From Chromera velia (taxonomy: Eukaryota; Sar; Chromeraceae): DNA of 36,676 bases. The stretch is taken from the NCBI GenBank assembly GCA_018398765.1, contig JAHBMJ010001021.1, forward strand, positions 1 to 36,676, read 5' to 3'. A model generated the notes under the pieces. The model was not told the DNA's origin, searched no databases, and saw only the letters and a program-made list of their open reading frames with translations. A program made the translations under genes and the position numbers. Shown one piece after another: positions 11,701 through 22,066 of the stretch; position 1 is the first letter of the stretch, and each line of letters opens with the position of its first letter.

Positions 11701-13315
11701 TGTGGGGGGGGGAAGGGGGGGAGGGAACCGCCGGGATGGTGAGAGAGACGCGGTGCTTTTGTTTGGGGACGGGGGGCTGAGGGGGGCACCTCAGGCTGGG
11801 GGGTTTTTCTCTTCAGGCATGGGTACGGGTGTGGGGGCTTCGGATTCCTCTAGGAGACGAAAACCGACTGGAGGAGGGGGGGGGAGTTCCTCTCTTGATT
11901 CCTCCTCATCAGCTAGGAGGAGGGGGTCTTCTTCGGATAGTCTGAACAGTTCTGCCAACTCTGCGGAGACGTCGTCCTCCTCTGCCTCTGCAGAGAGTTC
12001 TCATTCCGCAGCCTCTTCTGCCTCTTCCTCCAATTCAGCTAGAGAGTCGACAAGTTCCATGAAGAAGGAAGAGAAGGAAATTCATTTACTTGAACCGCCT
12101 AGTCAGATGATCCGAAAAGATGAAAGAGAAAGAGGGGGGCAGAAAGAGAAAACAAATCAGTCGACAAATTCCGATCTTTCAGACACAAACAGAGATCACC
12201 CCAACTCATCCCACAGGCCATCCACTCATCAGAGAATCCAAAGTTCGCCCTCTGCCACAAGAGATCGATCAACATCCAGAAAACACACGCCCCAACGCTC
12301 CCACCCGGTGATCATTCCAGCCAGCGATGCAGACGATGAAAAGCCCCCCGCGCCTGCCGCACAGGCCCAACCCAAACGGGGGGCCCCGGCTTTTCTCCGA
12401 CGCCTCAGCAGAGGGGCCAGTGCTCTCAACGTAGAAGAGAGAGAGAGAGAAAATGAACAACCCAGCGGGTCGACCTCTGTGCCTCATGGCAATCGCAGAA
12501 GAAAGGGGCGCAGCTCAACCTGCGGGGCGGACGGCAGTGGGACAGGGTCTATGGCGGCTGCCGCGGCTGCAGCAGCGACGGCAGCGGGAGAGGAAGGGGA
12601 GGCAGGGGGTCCCTCTCGCCATCGTCTGGGGTCACAAGACTCTAGGATGGCATTTGCTAGATTCAAGAGGGGGATGCGGTGGTCTTTTTCTAATTTAATG
12701 GGGGATGATGAGAAGGACGAGGGAGTGGAAGGACAAAGAGGAGGGAATTCACAGGGAGGGGTGGCTCTTGCGTCTCTGAATGCACGATCTGTCGGTGCGA
12801 GTGCTCATGTAGATGGGAGTGGCTTCAACGATGAAGCAGCTGCCGCAGCTGCCTCTGCCTTTGCAAAAGGGCGCCATCGGCGTAGTTCGAGTCCCCTTTC
12901 TGCTCTTTTGGTTCCCATTCAAGCCGCAGGAGGGGGGGGGCAGCAGAGTCAAAATGTTGCAAACACGCCGACAGGAAAGAGACAGGGAACGGGGGGGAAG
13001 ATGTGGTCGGCACTTTTCCCGTGGGCCTCCCCTGGAGGTCCTGAAAAGGGGGGTGGCGCTTTTGGAGAGGAAGAGGGAGGAAATCAGGAGGCCCCGTCAG
13101 ACATGCCGACTCCCATGCTGTACACACCCACAGGACGCACCGCCACCCGTCTAAGACCCACTCCTCGTTTTCGGTCTCTCGTGGAGATCTGCCGGGGTCT
13201 CGGGGCCCCCCGGTGTGTCGGGATTGGCGGTCGCACATTAACGACAGTCGACGAATTCGATGCGGTCAGGTGGTCCCTCAATGAGCTGACGGTCCCACAG
13301 GGGGTGTACTTGTAA
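8708..13315 (+). CDS. MoxR-type AAA family protein, probable pseudo-ATPase, five exons
   Basis: Exons: 8708-9094, 9531-10073, 10791-10843, 11268-11394, 11585-13315 (stop TAA). All intron phases agree, giving about 946 codons; the first Met in the frame is at 8759, and an upstream exon is possible because an acceptor-like site ends at 8707. The fold follows MoxR ATPases in order: SGKHLLIR before the P-loop; VLILQ|GLDRASIQLQQDL where family members have hhhhDEinRA; LQLPSPFLIVGLVQSC for LPxPFxVxATQNP; VLDAF for LDRF; VHVDMRVDQYIRD and GPSIAAASHLREA for the lid region with GaSPRA; then VFVTPQHVKAV and VLAHRI, the usual VTPxDVk/vLxHR end. Walker A Gly-Lys-Thr, Walker B Asp-Glu, the sensor Asn and the Arg of DRF are all replaced. 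After 11660 there is a long Gly/Ser/Arg-rich tail with a compact C-terminus (SLVEICRGLG...VPQGVYL). MoxR proteins normally act as chaperones with VWA partners; loss of ATP hydrolysis here is inference. Confidence 0.75.
10608..10790. repeat. (CTTC)n and (CATT)n microsatellites in the second intron of the MoxR-like gene
   Basis: Blocks of CTTC and ATTC units run from 10608 to the acceptor 'ttctttcag' at 10790, so the repeat itself supplies the polypyrimidine tract of the 3' splice site. Confidence 0.8.
10843..11010. repeat. (CAGT)n array starting at a splice donor
   Basis: About 40 units of CAGT, with variants TTAGT, TAAGT and CATT, run from 10843 to 11010. Exon 3 of the MoxR-like gene ends at 10843 and the donor GTCAGT at 10844 is the first repeat unit. 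The phase match to the exon at 11268 (Gln codon CA|A) supports this cut among many identical GTCAGT hexamers. Confidence 0.8.
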
Positions 13316-13837
13316 TGATTGAACATAGATCGAAAGTACTCGCAATCTAATTTAAAATGGTCAGACTAGTGCTTGAACCTGATTGGCGGCTAGTTGAAGA
13401 CCACTGGCAGTTGCCGCGGTAAAAAAGGAGAAGCGAAAAAGACAAACAAAATTTCTGGTGAGGGCTGGGCTGATCAACATGCATAACCTTGGTCCCCGCC
13501 TGGCAGCTCAGTAGCATAAAGCGACATGAAGCTGTCACTTAAAAGTTAAATTGCCAAGTACTTATATTGAAAACGTTTTTGCAAATATACTATGGTGTTT
13601 CCGGGTGCCAAGTTGAACACTGCCACTACCAACTACCCTACTAGCTACCCTATTAGTGTTACCATAGCAGTTGCAAAAGGGTTTACACCTATGTCTACAC
13701 AATATATATATATATATATATATATTGATTGATTGATTGATTGATATGTTCCGCCCTAGGGCCTTCCCGCTATGTCTATCTGTCGCCAGATATATATGCA
13801 GTGTAGTAATAGTAATATAGTGGTAGGACTAGTAGTA
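13316..13837. other. 3' flank of the MoxR-like gene, non-coding
   Basis: No gene is seen. There is an (AT)n run at about 13702-13726 followed by (GATT)n at 13726-13745, and TA-rich spacer up to the hAT-like element. Confidence 0.5.
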
Positions 13838-14410
13838 TAGTGACCAAATTTGATTTAATAGGATTTGATTTGATTTAATTTGTTTTGATTTGATTTGAGC
13901 TTCAAGCTCAAATCTGACCAGATTTGAGGTAGATTTGAGGTTGAAGTCTAGAGGTCACTCTCGACAGTTTGATATCATTGATCGGTTTGATAGGGGGGGG
14001 GCTGAGAAAGGCCCAAGGCAATTTAAGAAAAAAGCGTGAAAACTGCCACAACACAACAAAAAAACACTTTAAACCTTCAATCAAAACTCAAATGTTTGGA
14101 AAATAGACTGGATGACCTCTTTTTCACTGAACAGACCTTTGAAATTAAAAACTTTTGGGCGTTCATATTCATATGAAACCGATAAAAAACTCTTTTTGTG
14201 ATCATTTTTTTTTTTTGCACAAAAAGGTGCGAAAACTCATTTGACAAACTGGATAACGGATTGACCTCGAAGATTTGAGGTTAAAGGGTCAGATTTGAAG
14301 TAGATTTGATAGGATTTGATAAACCCTATCATACTAAAGTTTCTTAGGCCTAAGATTTGATTTGGGGTTAAGCCCTACTTTAAATCAAATCAAATCAAAT
14401 CTGGTCACTG
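13838..14410. mobile_element. hAT-like non-autonomous element, 573 bp, copy 1
   Basis: It starts TAGTGACCAAATTTGATTT at 13838 and ends with the inverted copy AAATCTGGTCACTG at 14410. The flanks carry a perfect 8-bp direct duplication TAGTAGTA at 13830-13837 and 14411-14418. An 8-bp duplication with termini fitting YARNG is characteristic of hAT transposons. The interior is full of 'gatttgattt' units and has no ORF, so it would move only with a transposase from elsewhere. A 1555-bp relative lies at 26560-28114. Confidence 0.8.
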
Positions 14411-14933
14411 TAGTAGTATGGCTTAGTAACGGCTATATTTGATTATCGATGACTATCAGCTGTACGCAGCAGTAATCAACAGCATAGTAATACGCCCATC
14501 AAAAATTCTTTTTCCAACCGTTTCTAGAACTGTTTAGGTCAGAAAGGCTTTAAGACCGGGGAAGGAGGCCACTTTGTAACCCCCCCCTTTTTTTTATTTA
14601 AGATGTTACTATATATGTAGCCGTTGGCCCGTTGATGTCCAAAAAAAAAAATGAGAGGGTCTAATATTTTGGAAGCTTTCTATAGCAAAAACTCCATAAA
14701 AATTGGCAAATTCCTAGAACTTTGAAAAAATCCGATGCTCCTTCACTAGTAAAATCCTAGCTTAAGATCTCATAAAATCTTTGCAACAGTCACACTGAGA
14801 GTACGTACAACAGTACAACTGGTAGTCAAATAATTATTAAATGTATATAAAAGAACTGTACGTCTTTAGAGATATCGAAACAATTTTTGTTTTATGAGTA
14901 CACACATTCTGCCTATAACTGAAAGAATTCGGA
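14411..14933. other. Intergenic region between convergent genes
   Basis: A+T-rich, no coding signal. It is the 3' flank shared by the MoxR-like gene (plus) and the HD-domain gene (minus). Homopolymer runs lie at 14581-14595 and 14641-14651. Confidence 0.4.
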
Positions 14934-15799
14934 TTATGCAGTCAAACGCAAAAGTGCCAGTAGTTGCTTTCTTATAAAATGGTCCAGCTCATCACCCTTG
15001 ATGACGGCAGCAAGTTCGCTGTGAGGTCCCTCTGCCAGCTTCCTCCCGACAGACGTCCGTATGTACTGGTCTTTCAAAAGGAGAAGCTTCTCATCTGCGT
15101 GCTCGCGAACTTCTTTCCTCACTCGACTGACTACCGCTGCCTCCGCTTCCCGCAGCTCCTCTGCTCGAAGACGAGAGAGTTTATACCCCACACAACGCTC
15201 CACTCCGACCTCACCCAGCGCCTCAATTTTATCGGCATCACTCACGATGTGCCGCACGATGAGCCAGTGACCTGCAACAGAGAAGAGAGGAGAAGCGGGG
15301 AGAATAAAAGATATCTTTTCCGTGGAGACGTCTAACCAGTCCACACTGCCAACTTCTCTTCTCTTTTCCCATCCGATAAGAGCAGAGAAGAGAAGGGAAG
15401 GCAACAAAAAGAGACAGAGTCCTCGTTCGTCCTCTTGAGTCAATCATCGGAAAACAATCAGAGGATGGTCACTTCATGCCACTATCCTTCCGCCAGGAGC
15501 CTACCAGAAGGACTGTATGGAATCAGGTCGATGAACAGAGTGAGATTCGAGCAGGAAAGTAATCCATGAGAGAGAATCAAAAAACTTCATTCACCAACGG
15601 GCCAAGAAAAAGATGAAAGCAGGAAAGCAGGGAGAACAAATGAATGAATGAGAGAAGGAGGGAAGACAGGAAGGAAGGAGAAAAGAAAGGAAGGAATGAA
15701 GGAAGGAAGCAAGGAAGCAAACAAGGAAGGAAGGAAGGAAGGAAGGAAGGAAGGGAAAGGAACTGACAAAGAAAGAAAGAAAGAGAAATGGACATACGT

Positions 15800-15837
<38 letters not shown>

Positions 15838-15845
15838 ACATACAC

Positions 15846-15912
<67 letters not shown>

Positions 15913-15977
15913 AAGAGAGAGAGAGACGGACGGACGGAGAGAGAGAGAGGGACGGACGGAGAGAGAGAGAGGGACGG

Positions 15978-16025
<48 letters not shown>

Positions 16026-17376
16026 AAGAGGAGAAATGAGAAACCCCTCTTCTTGCCACGAAGCAGAAACCAAAACCACAGACCCAAGACAGCCCCCCGA
16101 TCGCGAGCTCTTCATGAAATTCCATCCAAGAAGGAAGACGCAGGCCACACCGAGGGAGGCCATCCTTCCTTCCGAGAGACGTATATACTCACAGAGAGAG
16201 AGCAACCACATTCAATGTCGGTCAGAAAGAACACACCAATTAAACGCATTGATTTATACATATTTCCATCTAGATTTCCATTCCACCCCTGACTGACCCA
16301 ATTGGCCCCAGTCTTCCTGTCCCTTTCTTTTCTCTCTGGAGAAGGAGATCCGATCAATGGCATCCTGAACGAACCCCCAGTAGGGCAAGCACCCGAGGGA
16401 ATGGAGCAGCCCCTCCATTCTGTTGATGAACCACCTGAGGGACTTGACCTCGCTGTATTTATGGTCACTCACGTCATGCAACCACCCAACAACTGTGCAG
16501 AGCAACACAGCGTCTCCCCTCGTCACCCCCCCGAGCTCATCTGCCGGGAGGAGACGTGCGATCCGGTTCGACCGTCTGGCTACTGTCTGCATGTGGGAGT
16601 GCCCATGCGATTCGTCGCGTCCCCAACACGCGAAGAAGACATACACACTGCAAATGAAAGAAGCCACGACCGTGCACAGGGAATCACACAGCATCATGCT
16701 CCAATGAACATGAATATTCTGGTCGCACGTATATATGACTCCAGGGCTTCTTGATGGTCCACTGCCTGATCTCCTGAAGCAGCAGGCTGCCGGATCTTTG
16801 CAGATCTTTGCGCTTGCCTCGCAAGAACTCAACCCACTGATCGAGCAGCCGTTTATCGGCTCAGCAAGATGTTGGAAGAACAGCCGGAAGCCCTCGGTCA
16901 CGGACGGGGCGCCTTGTGAATGGATGGACAGACGTGGTTCGAGCAGGTAGAGACAGATTTAGGGTAGACGGATATCTGTTTGACCGATTGAGGTCAAAGC
17001 GCCACGGTTCGCAGACAAATTGGACGAATGGAAGAGTTTGATAAAAGAAAGTGTTATACTCACGGGAGAGGTTTCAGCAGAAGTGTTCATGCACAGACTG
17101 CAAAGGTAGGCACTCAGATGAGAGTCTGAGATTCATTGATCGAGGCTATATGATCGAATATGAATATCTATGCCCGTGCCCTTGATTTCCGGACGAAGGA
17201 AAATGACCGCAGCCAGAGGATGCGACTCAAAAGTTGACTTAACATATATAGAAATGCACGGCTTGACACGAAGCAGATTTTTTCCCTCACGTTTTCATCT
17301 GGCGAGGGTCGCTCAGCCTGCCGAAGCAGATTGAATCGATCGGCCCGTCTCCTCGAGACGGTAAACTCGCACGCAT
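14934..17376 (-). CDS. HD-domain metal-dependent phosphohydrolase, minus strand
   Basis: The secure exons are 16647-16298 and 15271-14934 (stop TAA at 14936-14934), joined through donor GTCAGT (16297) and acceptor 'ctgttgcag' with the split Gly codon restored. They encode, in order, DESHGHSHMQTV (first metal His), VVGWLHDVSDHKYS (the HD pair, then the HKY/DYKY feature of this subfamily), AIDRISFSREK, and IVSDADKIEALGEVGVERC (the distal Asp), then an Arg/Glu-rich helical C-terminus with EKLLLLKDQYI. This order matches COG1418-type HD hydrolases such as YedJ and YpgQ; YpgQ is a nucleotide pyrophosphohydrolase, so a phosphoester or nucleotide substrate is likely but unproven. Upstream exons 17376-17291, 17097-17064 and 16836-16688 have matching phases and reasonable splice sites. 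One intron would be only 40 nt, however, and frame 16901-16648 is also open, so the N-terminus is uncertain. Confidence 0.72.
15640..16035. repeat. (GGAA)n, (CA)n and (GA)n tract in the HD-gene intron
   Basis: (GGAA)n runs at about 15655-15760, (AC)n at about 15805-15880 and (AG)n with GGAC units at 15879-16035. All lie inside the 15272-16297 intron of the minus-strand gene, where the transcribed RNA would be a continuous pyrimidine and GU tract. ORFs of about 200 aa here are repeat translations. Confidence 0.85.
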
Positions 17377-17719
17377 TGCGCGCGCTCCAACGCCAAAATC
17401 TCCATGCACGCCTGTAAAAAAAAAATACAATTAACTTTAAATATAGCTTTAAATTAAACACATTTATAGATATAACTTCAATCATATAAAAGAACTTTAC
17501 ACGAAATTTATCTTTGACACTCAATTTATCCGCTAGTTTGCGGCAAACGCCCATTATTCATGAAAATTTGGCTGATTTCCTATAAAAATAAGAACCTGAG
17601 GCAAATTTCCCATGGATGATTTCCCATCAATTTCTAGATCAATTTCTTATGGATTTTTCTCAGATTTCTCTCAATTAGATTTTATCTAGGATTTTACTAG
17701 AATTTCCTAATGATTTCTA

Positions 17720-18345
17720 CTAGGCTTGGATTCAATATATACATATATATATCTTTAGACTTTCCCTACTATAATAATATAAATATAATATAATATGATA
17801 TAATATTTTTTCTTCTGTTCGAGTCTTCTATTGCCACCTCCAACGCGTATGCTGCTCATGAGCTCACCAAGCGAGCACTTCAGGGGATCTCGGCGCGATT
17901 CTCGCGCTTAGCCTTATCTCTAGAGTTGAGTGATTGACGATCTCTTGCATGAACATGGGCTGCTGGGAGCACGCTAGGGGAGCACGGCTCCACTCTAGCA
18001 AAGCCAACTTCATTCATATTCACATTCACATTCATAACATCCATATAAATTTGTCCGTGTTTGTCGTTCTTTCCCTCATAATTCAACCCTAGATTCAACC
18101 ACATCTTTCATCTGGACAGAGCAACCTCCCGCTGAATCCTTTTCAAAAACCGCCTCATCAACCAAAGAGACGCATCGTCATCAGATTTTGTAGACCAGAT
18201 CTTGATTCTCTAATTCATCTCCTCCAACTCAATCTTTATCTTCCCATATTACATTAAATTTATATTATATTATATTCATTACATTATATTATATTAGCGT
18301 TTTGTCTGAAATATAATATATATTGAATTCGAGCCTAGGATTTCC
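17720..18345. mobile_element. MITE-like inverted-repeat unit, ~620 bp
   Basis: 'ctaggcttggattcaatata' near 17721-17740 is matched by the reverse complement 'tatattgaattcgagcctag' near 18318-18338, 18 of 20 bases. Inside, each arm is followed by a TATAAT-rich stretch (about 17765-17808 and 18245-18300). The centre, about 17820-18130, is more G+C-rich and non-coding on my reading. No target duplication could be assigned. Confidence 0.5.
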
Positions 18346-18545
18346 AGAATTTTTTGTAGGGTGATTACCGTAACCCAGACTGTATTAAACCATAAAAATG
18401 GTTTCTGGGCGGCCTAAACAAAGTTGGTTACAATAAACCGCACAGTATAACTTCTTCAGTAGTCTAGACAATATGATAATGATAATAATGATTAGGATAT
18501 CCACTCAAAAACGAAAAAAAGATGATAATGATGAACTACTGAGTT

Positions 18546-21056
18546 TTATCTATTAGAATCTACGCCTAGCCTGGCGACGATCACCCTGTTCATTATCCCA
18601 ATGCCCTGCAAGAGTGTCCACTGAGTCTCTTCGGCGTCGTCAAACCAGTAGGCCGCAGACATCATCGACAGACAGAGGGCCGTGAGAAACAATCGACGTA
18701 TCAACTGCAGCCGTACAGGTAGAAAGGTGGGATCGAGGACAACTTGGATTCTCGGAGAAATTCAAAGCAGCAAGAACGTCTGCTTCGTTCTTACAAGAAT
18801 TCTTGTTTCCCGGGAACTTTCCTCCCTTTCTCACCCCTCTACATGCAGGTACCATGAGCAAATGCCTTGCTGTCCAAAGATTGACATGTCCCGACTGTCC
18901 ACCGACGGTGTCCGTCCGCGAGCACCCACCACGTCATTCATGTACGGCCTTAATTTGATATGCAGCTCCTCATGCACAACCCTACTGACATCACTGACGC
19001 AGGCATAGGGAGAGAGAGTGGGAAGGGGCGAGAGAGAGGGGAGGGGCATGCAGGGGCTCCGGGAAACCTGAGAGGGGAGGGGGGCGGACGAGAGGCATGC
19101 GAAGAAGGGGGGGCTCAAAGAGGGGGCGAACAGGGGAAGGCACGGCACGAAGGTGGAAGAAGTGGCGGGGGGCAGCGCAACTGGGGCGGTGAAGCTGCGC
19201 CGAATGAGAATAAGCTTCCCGCCGGGCAGCCATCGCTCGCGCCCGCTTGCGGATCCTCCGAAGCTCTTTGAGGTCTCCTGGTTCCGGCACCGCCTGCCAC
19301 CAGTGGTCTACCAGTGGATCCCTCTCCCTGAGGGCCTTCAGCTGCCTCCTGGAGCGTGGCAGCTGCCTATGGACCAAGCGGCGCATCCCGCGGAGGCGGG
19401 CAAGAAGATCGCGAGAAGGAGTAAACTGCCCGCACCTCTCCTTCGCCTCTTCTCCCTTCTTTCTCCTCTTCTTCTCCTCCAGGGCAGGGAGGGCGAAGGG
19501 AGAAGCGCCAATGGCGCAGTCCTGGGACAGAAGGGGCATCCGTCTAGTCTTCCCTTTCAACATGCCTTCCTTGGGCACTGCGTGTGATTGAGGAGGCGGC
19601 GAGTTTAGATTTTCAGGCGGTGGCAGAGGCCTCACGCCCCCGTGCTCGGTCTGTGCTCTGCTGCTTTCCCGTGTGCCTCCTGTCAAAAAGTTGTGCCTAG
19701 TATGCCCTCTGCTTGTGTTCTTTGTGCCTGTCATGACTAGGGGGGAGGGTCTCATGTTGCTCAATCGTCTCGGGTGCTTCCCATGACTTGGGGGCGGCTG
19801 CAGAGAGCGTGGAGAGGAAAACAGAAGGAGGGAGAGATCATCATCATGCAGCAAGCAGAGAAGGAAGTCTCGCAAGAGAGGTTGGTAGAGTTGGACAAAG
19901 GAGAGAGGCGAGGGTAACAAATCAAAGAGAAGAGATGAAGTTTTGAAGTTAGAGATGTGGACATGGAGCATCAGAAGGCACGACCAGCAAAAAAACAAGC
20001 AGTTCAGATATCGCATCAGACTGACAGATCATACGGACCTCTGAAGGAAGAAAAAAAGGGGGCGACAGACCTTCGAAGCTGCATTTCCATACTCATGTGC
20101 TCCCACACGGGGGCCTGAGGACTGTCCCAAGAGACCTGTCGAGAGTGGAAGTCTACGCTGAGTTTCTGCGGGTTTTTCCATTTCCGTTTGCGCAACAGAC
20201 AGGAACCTTCTCGGAACATCTGCTATGCCAGCCCTGGAAGTAGCCCTGCTGCAGAGCAGAATGGGGAAGGAGTGAGGGAGGGAGGGAGGGAGGGAGGGAA
20301 ATATAAATGAAGAAGGATCATCCATCCATCGGGTTTCTTTCATTGGGATTCGGAATGGTGGGACGCATGTCAAATGTGGCCTTTTTCTAGCCTTTTTCTT
20401 TTGTGGATCGAGGGCGAAAGAAGCATGGGCCCAAGAGAAAAGTCATGAAATGGATATAGAGCTGGATTCTCTCGTGTCGCTCCAAACAGACAGAGAGGAG
20501 CGCTTGAGTGAATTCAGAGAGCAACACAGAGAGCTACAGTATATAGAGGGAACGAAACATGTCTGATAAAACATCGACAGAATGCGAAACAAGAGGGGAA
20601 AGTGAGGAATCATCGATGTGCGAAGGTCTGCCGAGAAATAGAGTATCTCCTTGCATGTTGGGGTCGTGGAAGTTTGATCAGAAAAGCGGTTAAACAAACT
20701 TTGGAACTTATTCTCTACTGATACAGGAAGGAGAATTTCAAGAATCATTACGCGGCGTTCATCTCGCCCTCCACTTACCTGTTGTCTTTGTCCTCCCGAC
20801 TCGATTGCTCCTCCATGGGCTGCACCGACAAACAAGTCGGGGGGGAATTAGGAAGAATGCAAACTTGCCTTCCTGTAGAAGAATAACGGCTGAGAGTCGC
20901 ATGGGAAACTTGACGGAGAGAGAGACTTATGCTGCAGAACAATGAGCATAGTGGTTGCATTCCTTTGGATCTGCCAGTCGTCAGATGAGTTTTTCGAGCT
21001 TACAAGACAGTCAAGGGTCCTCTTCTCACCGTCTACGCTCTGTCACTTACCCTCAT
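18546..21056 (-). CDS. Six-exon gene of unknown function, minus strand
   Basis: Modelled exons: 21056-21051, 20819-20779, 20233-20071, 19797-19436, 18993-18843, 18704-18546 (stop TAA). Every junction keeps phase and gives about 293 codons. The start could be the ATG at 21056 or the in-frame ATG at 20816. Donors are GTAAGT twice, then GTCTGT, GTGCGG and GTAGAG. Residues 1-190 are polar and low-complexity, ending in a Lys/Arg/Glu-rich helix (EEKKRRKKGEEAKE). The last 100 residues look conserved: VVHEELHIKLRPYMNDVV, SRDMSIFGQQGICSWYLH, a hydrophobic stretch LFLTALCLSMMSAAYWF that could be a membrane segment or buried helix, then DDAEETQWTLLQGIGIMNRV. I recognise no family. The strand and last two exons are more secure than the middle. 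A 341-residue frame at 20016-18991 overlaps exon 4 and the following intron, so exon 4 may extend further in another isoform. Confidence 0.5.
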
Positions 21057-21390
21057 TTGATTAGCAGCAAAGGGTTTTGCGTCTTGAGGAGTAGTTGCGC
21101 AGATTCAAGCCGGGGTTCTCTCCGTGCTTGTACAGACAACATAGATGGTTACAGACTGATATGTAGTGTTGCTGCGATGCTCTTGCTCTTCAGGAGGGAA
21201 GTGATACGAGAAAAGAACAAGAAGCACATGCGACGATAGAAAAACACACAAGCATGTCAGAACCGTGAGAGCAGACACGTAATGCACAAGAGTTTCTACA
21301 TCATACCAAGCAATCTGTTGTTTATATATATGTGTGTTGTTCATGCATGATTCGACAGCATGTATGCATATATATACGTGTATGAATAGA

Positions 21391-21502
21391 AGTGAGTGCG
21401 CGCGCTTTGCGCGCGGAAGTGACTAAGGTCTTGTGAGCGGCTCCTTGAAGCTGGGGGGCTGGCCATTTTTGGCGTATACGCGGCGCACAGGCGCACCCCG
21501 AC
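21391..21502. repeat. Dispersed two-part repeat, copy 2
   Basis: Part A (21391-21424, 'gtgcgcgcgctttgcgcgcg') is the reverse complement of 8244-8277 with one mismatch. Part B (21453-21502, 'ggcgtatacgcggcgcacag' onward) matches 8309-8359 in direct orientation. It lies between the divergent minus-strand gene (start near 21056) and RPB11 (start 22067), so it could overlap promoter sequence. Confidence 0.7.
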
Positions 21503-21634
21503 CTTTATAAGTAGAGTTTTGTAAAAGTGCCTTCCAGCTACGCTTTCCGGGCCATGGCTCTCGCCGCGCCGTCTCCTCCCTGCAGCTGAAGCGCAGGCTG
21601 CTGGAAAGTCTCCCCCAGGAAAGATGCTGGAGAG

Positions 21635-21910
21635 ATGACTGAATTAAGTCTCGAGGACCATCGGGGACCCGGCTGTTTGACTTCCATCAACTTAATTCGT
21701 CATTCTTCATCGCCCGTCTGTCCTCTTCGCGAGTTTTGGGTGAGCCAAGAAGGCTGTCTATTAATAGTCCACAGCGGCAAATTTGTGGATCGAGAAGAGC
21801 TTTCGGTTCGTCCGGTACGCTTCCTTTACCTCTTTCTCGCGCGCACTTCGCTCGGAATTGTGGGCAAAGTCAAATTGGAGGGTCTGCTCTCTTCTCCTTC
21901 AAACTTCTAA
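21635..21910 (+). CDS. Small ORF in the RPB11 5' flank, doubtful
   Basis: A 91-codon ATG ORF (MTELSLEDHRGPG to LSSPSNF) lies 157 bp before the RPB11 start and in moderately G+C-rich DNA. It could be an upstream ORF in the RPB11 leader, a short independent gene, or chance; a second frame is open over the same bases. No domain is recognised, and I know of no equivalent in RPB11 genes elsewhere. Confidence 0.15.
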   Translation: MTELSLEDHRGPGCLTSINLIRHSSSPVCPLREFWVSQEGCLLIVHSGKFVDREELSVRPVRFLYLFLARTSLGIVGKVKLEGLLSSPSNF

Positions 21911-22066
21911 AGGCTGCTGCCCCATTGGAGCCAACAAAAGAAACAAGTGAGGTTCGTGAGGAAACTTGACAGCAGTCCGTCTCCTCTATCATCGATTTCC
22001 GTGGCTTCAACAAAAACAGGCCGAACGAAGTCAGGAGAAGGAGATCTTTCTCTGTACTGAAAGAAG

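Noticed and set aside
15577-16292. ORFs of 166-214 aa on both strands
   Set aside because: They are read through (GGAA)n, (CA)n and (GA)n tracts in the HD-gene intron, with no unique sequence or domain.
19153-19587. Plus-strand 144-aa ORF with protein-like composition
   Set aside because: The minus strand here belongs to a phase-consistent exon chain; without transcripts the plus ORF is better explained as antisense to G+C-rich exon and intron sequence.
20022-20040. A 19-nt microexon in the minus-strand unknown gene
   Set aside because: It would leave a 30-nt intron and its phase gives a stop; joining 20071 directly to 19797 keeps phase.
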